Under the pieces are notes generated by a model. That model was not told the origin of the DNA. It ran no database searches and saw nothing but the letters and a program-made list of their open reading frames with translations. Shown here in pieces: positions 51,737-57,905 of a DNA stretch of 64,000 nucleotides (position 1 is its first letter; every line of letters begins with the position of its first letter). The position numbers and the translations under genes are program-made. The DNA lies in assembly GCA_964512075.1 (NCBI GenBank), contig CAZEID010000006.1, positions 1 through 64,000 on the forward strand, read 5' to 3'. The stretch comes from CAZEID01 sp964512075 (GTDB taxonomy: Bacteria > Patescibacteriota > WWE3 > 9FT-COMBO-53-11).

Positions 51737-52750
51737 TTACTCAATCCCAATTGCCTCCCTAACTTGGGACAATGTTTTTTGGGCAATTGGCAAAACTTTT
51801 CTCCTGCCTTCCTCCAGAATCTTATCTAAGTTAGCATCTTTGGCAAGCTTTTGTCGCCGATCCCGAATCGGATCCAAGAAGTCGTTCAAAACCTGGGCGA
51901 GATATTCCTTCACTTCCACATCTCCAATCGCTCCCCTTTGGTAGCGCTCTTTTAGCTCTTCTACCCGAGGGTGATTGGGATCGAACGCGTCTAGGTAGGC
52001 AAAAACCGGATTCCCCTCCAGGTGCCCAGGATCGGTTGAGCGAATTCGGGAGGGATCGGTATACATTCGCCGGACCTTCTCCCGAACTTCTCCCTCGCTA
52101 TCGGAGAGCATAATCGCGTTGCCGAGAGACTTGCTCATTTTGGCCTTCCCATCGATCCCGGGCAAAACTTCGCCTCGGATCAAAGCCTCCGGCACCGGAA
52201 AAACCGCACCAAAGTTCCGATTGAAATCCCGAATAATTTCCCGAGTTACCTCCAAGTGGGAAGCCTGATCCCTCCCCACCGGCACTAACTCTCCCTTAAC
52301 CAACGCGATATCCGCCGCTTGAAGAACCGGGTAGCCCAAAAGTCCAAAGGAGGGCTGGGCAATCTTCTCATCGCGCATTACTTCTTTAAGAGTCGGAACC
52401 CGCCCGAGGCGGGGAACGGTCACTAACATCCCGAAGAGGAGAGCGAGCTCGGCGACTTGGGGCACGTCGGATTGGCGGTAGAAAGTGGCCTTTTCGGGGT
52501 CGAGACCGACGGACAGGTAATCGAGCAGCAGCGCGCGGGTGTACTCTTTGATTCGGGCGGTTTTCTCCCGGCTGATTCCCCGAGTCAGGGTGTGGTAATC
52601 GGCAATTAGAATGAAAACCTCGGCCTGTCCCTGTAATTCCAAGCGGGCTTTCAGACTCCCAACATAGTGGCCCAAATGAAGGGGCCCGGTCGGTCGGTCG
52701 CCGGTCAAAACTCTTTTACCTATCCCGAGAAAAGCCGAGGGATTAGCCAT
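51737..52750 (-). CDS. trpS: Tryptophanyl-tRNA synthetase
   Basis: Class I signatures TGPLHLGHYVG (HIGH) and KAKMSKSLGN (KMSKS), 337 residues, as for bacterial TrpRS. ATG 52750 is chosen over an upstream in-frame codon at 52816 because the homologous core starts here (RVLTGDRPTG). FtsH follows within 5 nt. Confidence 0.95.
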   Translation of the reverse strand: MANPSAFLGIGKRVLTGDRPTGPLHLGHYVGSLKARLELQGQAEVFILIADYHTLTRGISREKTARIKEYTRALLLDYLSVGLDPEKATFYRQSDVPQVAELALLFGMLVTVPRLGRVPTLKEVMRDEKIAQPSFGLLGYPVLQAADIALVKGELVPVGRDQASHLEVTREIIRDFNRNFGAVFPVPEALIRGEVLPGIDGKAKMSKSLGNAIMLSDSEGEVREKVRRMYTDPSRIRSTDPGHLEGNPVFAYLDAFDPNHPRVEELKERYQRGAIGDVEVKEYLAQVLNDFLDPIRDRRQKLAKDANLDKILEEGRRKVLPIAQKTLSQVREAIGIE

Positions 52751-52880
52751 AACAGAGAAATGATAACACTCATTTAATAGGCGGGAGAAGCGAACCGAGT
52801 GAGAAAAATAAAACAACGGGTGGTTTGCCGTCCGAAGCCCTGGCGAAGGGTGCTCACAAACGGAGCGATCGATCGGCGCT

Positions 52881-52955
52881 TGGTGGCGACGGGAGGATTC
52901 GAACCTCCGACCTAAGCTTTATGAGGGCTCCGCTCTACCCCTGAGCTACGTCGCC
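52881..52955 (-). tRNA. tRNA-Met (anticodon CAT), elongator-like
   Basis: GGCGACG/CGTCGCC acceptor, D-arm GCTC/GAGC, loop CTCATAA, T-loop TTCGAAT, encoded CCA. The anticodon stem has a C31-A39 mismatch. The sequence resembles elongator tRNA-Met more than tRNA-Ile2. Confidence 0.9.
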
Positions 52956-53013
52956 GACAGCCGGGTACCAGATCTACGAAGGCCGATCCTTCCGAAGCTT
53001 TGGCGAAGGAGAG

Positions 53014-53088
53014 TGGTTGCGGGCCCTGGAATTGAACCAGGTCCTCGTGGTTATGGGCCACGCGTGGTAACCGTTCCACCAGCCCGCT
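53014..53088 (-). tRNA. tRNA with anticodon CAT and C33, probably initiator-type
   Basis: Ends AACCA and has an unpaired 1-72 position (A-A), as in bacterial initiator tRNAs. However, the anticodon loop reads CCCATAA, so the near-invariant U33 is C, and the stem CGTGG/CCACG has only two of the three G-C pairs usual in initiators. The D-stem has U11-A24. Either an atypical initiator or another CAT tRNA. Confidence 0.75.
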
Positions 53089-53168
53089 ACGGCAACTTTA
53101 TTATACCCCAGGTGGAAAAACCCGCTCCGAAGAGAGGGATCCAAGCCAAGAAAAAAGAATCCAATTTC

Positions 53169-53555
53169 TTAGTTTTCAAAGAAAAGCTGGCGCCACTGCT
53201 TCCAGTAAGGAGAAGGTTCCTCGGAGGCTGCTGCCGCTGGAGGAGCCGTTCCCTCCGAGCGAGATCCCTCGGCCGAAGTCTTCTCCTTCTCTACCCAGTC
53301 GGGCAAGACGGCGATAACCTCGCCCGGCCTAGTCAAACCCAACTGCTCCAGCGCCACTTTGTAAATAAAGTCGGCAGATTTGCGATAGGCCAGCTCCTCT
53401 TGCTTGTCTTTTAGTTTTTCCTCCAACTCGGCGACCTGCTCTCGGAGGAACCCCAGCTCATTGCTCCGCAAACGAATTTTCGAGTAGCTTAGAACGGATT
53501 GATAGAGAAAGAAACCCGATAGCAGTAGGAGGAAAAGAAAGGCAAGTTTTGTCAT
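53169..53555 (-). CDS. FtsB/DivIC-like septum formation protein
   Basis: 128 residues: one N-terminal span (LAFLFLLLLSGFFLYQSVL), a coiled coil (LGFLREQVAELEEKLKDKQEEL) and the conserved-type end KVALEQLGLTRPGEVIAVLP. This is the FtsB/DivIC topology, part of the division complex outside the membrane. An extended -10 lies about 70 nt upstream. Confidence 0.85.
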   Translation of the reverse strand: MTKLAFLFLLLLSGFFLYQSVLSYSKIRLRSNELGFLREQVAELEEKLKDKQEELAYRKSADFIYKVALEQLGLTRPGEVIAVLPDWVEKEKTSAEGSRSEGTAPPAAAASEEPSPYWKQWRQLFFEN

Positions 53556-53624
53556 GGGCGGAAAAGAGCGCTGGAAAGCACTCGGTTGCTCGTTTGAACT
53601 AAATAAGGGCAGGGCATTGAAATC

Positions 53625-53633
53625 ATTTTAGCA
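53625..53633 (-). promoter_or_regulatory. Extended -10 promoter of the FtsB-like gene
   Basis: Minus strand TGCTAAAAT, giving a leader of about 60 nt. Confidence 0.45.
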
Positions 53634-53712
53634 GAGACCTCCGCGAACGCGGCCGCCTCCAATCGGGATGAGCTCCCCGCTAAAATCCGAGGCGCAGGGC
53701 TAGTTAGGATAC

Positions 53713-53741
53713 TTGACTTCCCTATGGGCCAGTGGTAATCT
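53713..53741 (+). promoter_or_regulatory. Promoter of the tyrosine recombinase gene
   Basis: TTGACT, 17-nt spacer, TAATCT. ATG 53751 follows the -10 by 9 nt, so the leader is at most 2-3 nt. Confidence 0.65.
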
Positions 53742-53750
53742 TCTTCTGAA

Positions 53751-54626
53751 ATGATTCCGCTGCGAGAAGCGCATCAAAAATTCATCGAGCATCTAAGAGA
53801 GAAAAATCGTTCCCAGTCCACAGTTCTAGCCTACGGCAAAGATATTGATCAGCTCATAGAGTTCCTTGAGGAGCTCGAAAAAGCGCACATCGCCGAGATC
53901 ACTAAAGACGACCTGGAAGCCTTTCTGGCCAAGCTACTCAAAAATGGCTACACCCCCAAGTCGGTTTCCCGGAAAACGAACGCCGTCAAAACCTTCTTTC
54001 GCTTCCTAAAAGTCAACGAGTACATCACCGACGATCCCGCTCTCCTCGTCGCACATCCCAAATTTGAGAGCAAGCCTCCCCGAATCCTTTCAGAGACCGA
54101 GTACCGGGCCCTCCGAGATGCGGTCCAAAACGATACGCGGACCTACGCTATCGTGGAAGTTCTTCTCCAAACTGGTATCCGAATTGGAGAACTATCTCGA
54201 CTGAAGATGAATGATATCAAGTTCGGCAGCGGCACTCGCGCTGGGGAAATTCGCATCGCTCCTTTTAACCGCCATCCCGAAAGAAGCGTACCCCTCAACC
54301 CCCGCGCCCAAAAAGCTCTCAAGGCCTACTTAGAGGAACGGCCCGAAGTAAAGAGTGAGAACGTCTTCGTCACCCGGACCGGCAAGCCCCTTCTGGTCCG
54401 GAACATCCGGGCTACCATCAAGCGCTACTTAGAATTGGTTGGGATTGAGGACGCCACCGTCAACGACCTCCGCCACACCTTCATCGCTCACCACCTCAAG
54501 CGAGGGGCTTCGCTAGTGTTAGTCAGCAAAATTGCTGGTCACCGCCGCCTGTCGACGACTGAGAAGTACTTAGAACACATTGATATTACTGCTCCCCAGG
54601 AGAAGATGGAGATAGCGGAGCTCTAA
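53751..54626 (+). CDS. XerC/D-like tyrosine recombinase
   Basis: 291 residues: N-terminal SAM-like core-binding domain (LREKNRSQSTVLAYGKDIDQ) and catalytic domain with R in TGIRIGELSRLK, DLRHTFIAHHLKRGA, GHRRLSTTEKYLEH (R, H, R, H, Y all present). Length and lack of extra domains favour the chromosomal Xer resolvase over a phage integrase; no attachment repeats or phage genes are seen. It has its own promoter and terminator. Confidence 0.9.
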   Translation: MIPLREAHQKFIEHLREKNRSQSTVLAYGKDIDQLIEFLEELEKAHIAEITKDDLEAFLAKLLKNGYTPKSVSRKTNAVKTFFRFLKVNEYITDDPALLVAHPKFESKPPRILSETEYRALRDAVQNDTRTYAIVEVLLQTGIRIGELSRLKMNDIKFGSGTRAGEIRIAPFNRHPERSVPLNPRAQKALKAYLEERPEVKSENVFVTRTGKPLLVRNIRATIKRYLELVGIEDATVNDLRHTFIAHHLKRGASLVLVSKIAGHRRLSTTEKYLEHIDITAPQEKMEIAEL

Positions 54627-54654
54627 AATCCTAAACTATCGCATGGAAAGGAGC

Positions 54655-54676
54655 TGGCCGCGAAAGCGGCTTTTTT
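54655..54676 (+). terminator. Intrinsic terminator of the recombinase gene
   Basis: GCCGC-GAAA-GCGGC followed by TTTTTT. Confidence 0.88.
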
Positions 54677-54698
54677 AATTAATAAAGGGTTGGCTGGG

Positions 54699-54878
54699 TC
54701 AAAGTCGCCTAATGTGGGTGGAGAGAATCAGTATCCAGATCGAGACCAACAACCACTGCGTGGAGGCCAGCCAAATGTCACCGAAAAAAGCACCGTAGGT
54801 CGCTAATCCTAGTGCCACTAGAGAAAAAATGTCTAGGGCAACGTGAAGTTGGGAGCGATACGGATCAAGAATTTTCAA
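54699..54878 (-). CDS. 59-residue two-span membrane protein
   Basis: From TTG 54878 the frame encodes KILDPYRSQLHVALDIF, then spans around VALGLATYGAFFG and WLLVSIWILILS, ending THIRRL. The Shine-Dalgarno AAAGGTGG is 8 nt upstream of the TTG. The basic ends and two tight spans look like a real small protein. Family unknown. Confidence 0.55.
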   Translation of the reverse strand: MKILDPYRSQLHVALDIFSLVALGLATYGAFFGDIWLASTQWLLVSIWILILSTHIRRL

Positions 54879-54974
54879 TTGTTTTCACCACCTTTCTAAT
54901 TTGGTAGACAGGAGAGGATTCGGGCCGCCGCCTTAAACGGCTATTCGCCTCCGGCGAATTCTCCCGCCCACCAA

Positions 54975-55050
54975 TGGTGGGCACCCCTGGATTCGAACCA
55001 GGAACCCCCAAGGTATAAGCTTGGTGCTCTAACCATTAAGCTAGGTGCCC
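54975..55050 (-). tRNA. tRNA-Ile (anticodon TAT)
   Basis: Perfect cloverleaf: GGGCACC/GGTGCCC acceptor, CCAAG/CTTGG anticodon stem, loop CTTATAC, T-loop TTCGAAT, encoded CCA. The anticodon UAU reads AUA directly; most bacteria use a lysidine-modified CAU tRNA instead. Confidence 0.93.
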
Positions 55051-55072
55051 TCTTCCTATATTCTACCAGCGG

Positions 55073-55399
55073 TCATCTAACCGTAGCTCCTGGCTTAACC
55101 TCTTCCTCGGGAACAATCAGGATCGGGCGGCCATTCTCCTCCGCGGCCAGAAGCATTCCTTCGGAAGAGATTCCCCGAACCTCTTTCGGCTCCAGATTTG
55201 CCACCACGACCACGCTTTTTCCCAAGAGCTCGTAGGGCTGAAAAAACTCCTTTACCCCGGCCAGGATTGTCCGCGCTCTGCTCTCCCCCAGATCGACCTC
55301 CAATTTATAGAGCTTGTCGAGACCTTCGACCTCTTCCACGTTCCTGACCTTCCCAACGCGCAATTCAATTCTCTTAAACTCCTCAAAAGAGACGCTCAT
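55073..55399 (-). CDS. tRNA-binding OB-fold protein (MetRS C-terminal/CsaA-like)
   Basis: 108 residues forming one EMAP/Arc1p-like OB domain: RIELRVGKVRNVEEVEGLDKLYKLEVDLG, ILAGVKEFFQPYELLGKSVVVVANLEPKEVRGISSEGMLLAA. This is the domain appended to methionyl-tRNA synthetase in many bacteria; as a free protein it may act as a separate MetRS subunit or chaperone. It sits 23 nt from the tRNA-Ile gene. Confidence 0.88.
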   Translation of the reverse strand: MSVSFEEFKRIELRVGKVRNVEEVEGLDKLYKLEVDLGESRARTILAGVKEFFQPYELLGKSVVVVANLEPKEVRGISSEGMLLAAEENGRPILIVPEEEVKPGATVR

Positions 55400-55428
55400 C
55401 TTTCATTACCGGCCGCAAACCACCGCGC

Positions 55429-55638
55429 TTACCAGTCCCCCTGCTTTATGTGGTCGGCGATGTGATTCTTCAAGTTGCGAATGTCTTCCTCGTGGCGCTT
55501 GTGAAGGTCCTCCCAGAGAGCTGCACACTGCGGACAATCTTTGGAATCCTCCTTGTAGTACTTGTCGTAGCGCCAAACGGAGTCCATCAGCTCCGAAAGC
55601 TGCTGGATCAAGTTGTGGTGATGATTAGGAGTTGTCAC
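55429..55638 (-). CDS. Small CxxC-containing helical protein
   Basis: 69 residues: HNLIQQLSELMDSVWRYDKYY, KDCPQCAALWEDLHKRHEEDI. Amphipathic helices with one CPQC pair and several histidines suggest metal binding, not shown. The GTG start lies 17 nt after AAGGGGGTGG. Unknown family. Confidence 0.6.
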   Translation of the reverse strand: MTTPNHHHNLIQQLSELMDSVWRYDKYYKEDSKDCPQCAALWEDLHKRHEEDIRNLKNHIADHIKQGDW

Positions 55639-55671
55639 TATGGGAATCCACCCCCTTCCTATCTCTAGGAT

Positions 55672-55702
55672 AACAAAAGGACGGCTTTTAATGACCGTCC
55701 TT
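55672..55702 (-). terminator. Intrinsic terminator of the 55712 gene
   Basis: Minus strand AAGGACGG pairs with CCGTCCTT around a 10-nt loop, then TTGTT. Confidence 0.8.
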
Positions 55703-55711
55703 AGGAAGAAG

Positions 55712-56242
55712 CTAGATTCCTAACCAGCGCTCCAATCCCATCCGGATCAAGGAAAACACCCCTCCGTACAAAGGGAGAAACCAGGTTAGAACTTCCACCG
55801 CGCACCCGACCCAAACCAGCAACAGGGCTCTCCCCCAGTATTTTCGGGAGTAAGCGAAGCGAATCACCAGTACTCCCGTAAGCACGCCCCCGACGACGAA
55901 GGTAACCAGCGTCCAAAGCGGGGAGACTTGGAGCAGATCCTCGTACCGCGAGAGCTTACTCTTGATCCAGTTGAGGACCCGGTACTCCTTCTGAGGCCGC
56001 AGGTGTGCCAGCCTCTCCCGCGCCCGATCGAACACCCTCCCCCGCAGGATCAGGAGGTAAAAGACCGTCCCCCAAACGCCATAGACTAGAAAGGCCGCCA
56101 ACGCCGACCACCAGATTCCTCGGATAGCAACGAGAGGAACGAAAACAAATGCCCAAAAGCCGCGGAAACCGATGAGGTAGATCGCCAGCCAAATCGGCAG
56201 CAGGATTCGCCCCAGTCCGATCCAGAATCGGAAGGTCTTCAC
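55712..56242 (-). CDS. Multi-span membrane protein, unknown
   Basis: 176 residues with about five hydrophobic spans (LGRILLPIWLAIYLIGF, FWAFVFVPLVAI, FLVYGVWGTVFYLLIL, LWTLVTFVVGGVLTGVLV, ALLLVWVGCAVEVLTWF) and a basic loop in the middle (RARERLAHLRPQKEYR). AAGGAG is 11 nt upstream of ATG 56242. Not recognised. Confidence 0.65.
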   Translation of the reverse strand: MKTFRFWIGLGRILLPIWLAIYLIGFRGFWAFVFVPLVAIRGIWWSALAAFLVYGVWGTVFYLLILRGRVFDRARERLAHLRPQKEYRVLNWIKSKLSRYEDLLQVSPLWTLVTFVVGGVLTGVLVIRFAYSRKYWGRALLLVWVGCAVEVLTWFLPLYGGVFSLIRMGLERWLGI

Positions 56243-56400
56243 CGATCTTCTCCTTCCTTTTTGGTTTTGAAGAGAATTATATGGTAACCGGGGGAAAGGA
56301 GCAACAGAACCGCCCCAGTGAGCGAACAGAGATCTGCGCGCTCAACGGGGCGGTCCATCAACCGCTCCCACCCGGACCGGATGGGGAACGGTAAGTGCGA

Positions 56401-56604
56401 TTACCCTCTCTTAAGATAAGGAAGACCGGTGCGAGGGTTCTCCTCAACCTTCATTCCGGCGGGAACCGCATCCAACGATCCGGAGCGAACATCCGGAGCG
56501 AAGTAGTAGATCGTCTGCTGCTTGCCGGTGTTCTTAAGAGTAACGGTCTTGCCGTGCAAGTAGTAGGTCCGACCGCTCTTCTTTGAAACGTGACTGTAGG
56601 CCAT
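56401..56604 (-). CDS. Small beta-rich protein, unknown
   Basis: 67 residues: YSHVSKKSGRTYYLHGKTVTL, YYFAPDVRSG, GLPYLKRG. Strong Shine-Dalgarno (GAGGGGGTG) 8 nt before ATG 56604. Its leader holds a terminator-like hairpin and a promoter, so expression may be attenuated. Proteins of this look are common in CPR genomes; function unknown. Confidence 0.7.
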   Translation of the reverse strand: MAYSHVSKKSGRTYYLHGKTVTLKNTGKQQTIYYFAPDVRSGSLDAVPAGMKVEENPRTGLPYLKRG

Positions 56605-56628
56605 TAATTTTCACCCCCTCTCAAAGAA

Positions 56629-56671
56629 ATAAAAATGCCCCCAAGGACCCGAACCCTCCTCTGGAAGGGCA
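56629..56671 (-). terminator. Attenuator-like hairpin in the leader of the 67-residue protein gene
   Basis: Minus strand TGCCC pairs with GGGCA with an inner AGGA/TCCT pairing, followed by TTTTTATTTC. It lies between the promoter (56680-56709) and the ribosome site. Confidence 0.5.
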
Positions 56672-56679
56672 GCAATTGC

Positions 56680-56709
56680 AATTTACAGGAAAGATATCCT
56701 GATTGTCAA
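56680..56709 (-). promoter_or_regulatory. Promoter of the 67-residue protein gene
   Basis: Minus strand TTGACA (56709-56704), 18-nt spacer, TAAATT (56685-56680). Start near 56673, immediately before the attenuator-like hairpin. Confidence 0.55.
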
Positions 56710-56753
56710 GTAAGCACCCGCAATCCGCCTTGGGCGGGTGAGGCACTTACTTG
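56707..56753. other. Large inverted repeat overlapping the -35
   Basis: CAAGTAAG+CACCCGC pairs with GCGGGTG+CTTACTTG, a 15-bp stem with a 5-nt bulge and 12-nt loop. It touches the -35 box at 56704-56709. A GC-rich stretch with two further weaker inverted repeats continues to 56820; I see no gene in 56605-56874 beyond these. Confidence 0.5.
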
Positions 56754-56874
56754 CCCCCTCTCGCAAAACGAGGGCGAAACAAGAGTGCAGACGCAGGCGT
56801 TAGCCGAGGAGCACTCTCGTGGGGGCGAGCCACAAGCGGGGCCACAACAATAGCGCACTCGTAGAACTCGCCCA

Positions 56875-57786
56875 TTACTTAAACTTTAGCGGAACGGAAA
56901 CCAGGTCCAGAATCGATCCATCCCTGGGAGAGGTGTGGTAAACCTCCAGTGTCCCAAGCGAACTGGAAGTGGAAAAAGTGATCGGAATATCAAAATACCC
57001 CAGTTCCCCTGGTTCAGAAGCATTGTAGACAACGGAATCCTGGAAGAGGACCGTCCCTTCAGCCGTAACCAGCCGCACCACCAAAGTATTTTCAAAAGCG
57101 CCCCGCGCCGCACCCGCCAAACGGAAGGAGGCCTCCACCGCGTCCCCCGGCCAGGGGGTATCAAGGTAGATGTCTTTACCCCAAGGAGCCGCCGCCGTTC
57201 CTTCTATAAACTTCCAACTGGAGAGCAGCGCTTCGTAAAGGGAGAGATTTGTCGAATAGCCGTCCGGTGAGGAAAGCATCGTCACGCTGTAGGTTCGACC
57301 AAACTTCTCCAAGACCACGACCGCTTTCCGATAGTTAGGAAAAAAATTGTCATCGACTGGAAGAATCCCATCGATTCGTACGGCCGGGGAAGAATCGACC
57401 GTGGCAGTCGCGGTCACGGGATTCTTTAAGGACTGAAGCTGCTGAGCAATTACCGTCGCACTATCTTGCCGCGAAACCAAAATGGTAAAAACCCCGCCAT
57501 ACTCGCCTGCCTCGGGAATGGGGAAGGCATCAAACCCCACTTGGAGCTGGGAGTAGCCGAACTCCCGGTAATGCCAACCGGAGGGGTAGCAAACTTGATA
57601 CCCTTGCCGAGAGTTCATATAGGTTTGACCAACACAGGTCTCTCCCTCTCCAGCCCCCTCTTTCGCTGGCCCGCCAGTAAGGGAACCCATCCACTTGGTA
57701 ATCGAAGAGCGGAAATAGAAGACGGCACCGACCCCCAGCGCCACCACTAAAACAATCAGAAGGAAAAGAAGAGCTCGCTTGGGCAC
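56875..57786 (-). CDS. Membrane-anchored protein with C-terminal Gmad2-like domain
   Basis: N-terminal anchor (LLFLLIVLVVALGVGAVFYF), a region with YQVCYPSGWHYREF resembling PsbP-like domains (about residues 60-190), then an immunoglobulin-like Gmad2 domain (DTPWPGDAVEASFRLAGAARGAF, LVVRLVTAEG). Found outside the cell; such pairs occur in spore-germination and envelope proteins. TTGCTC-17-GACAAT places the transcription start on the GTG. Confidence 0.78.
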   Translation of the reverse strand: MPKRALLFLLIVLVVALGVGAVFYFRSSITKWMGSLTGGPAKEGAGEGETCVGQTYMNSRQGYQVCYPSGWHYREFGYSQLQVGFDAFPIPEAGEYGGVFTILVSRQDSATVIAQQLQSLKNPVTATATVDSSPAVRIDGILPVDDNFFPNYRKAVVVLEKFGRTYSVTMLSSPDGYSTNLSLYEALLSSWKFIEGTAAAPWGKDIYLDTPWPGDAVEASFRLAGAARGAFENTLVVRLVTAEGTVLFQDSVVYNASEPGELGYFDIPITFSTSSSLGTLEVYHTSPRDGSILDLVSVPLKFK

Positions 57787-57792
57787 GCCACT

Positions 57793-57821
57793 ATTGTCCC
57801 AAAAAAGATCTTGGGGAGCAA
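57793..57821 (-). promoter_or_regulatory. Promoter of the Gmad2-like protein gene
   Basis: Minus strand TTGCTC, 17-nt spacer, GACAAT, ending 6 nt before the GTG start. Confidence 0.55.
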
Positions 57822-57905
57822 GGGCTTAACCAGAGCGCCGAGCTATCCCTTAACCAATTCAAACCACGCGTTCCGCGCCCTCTCGGGTTGCTCTCGCAAA
57901 GAAGG

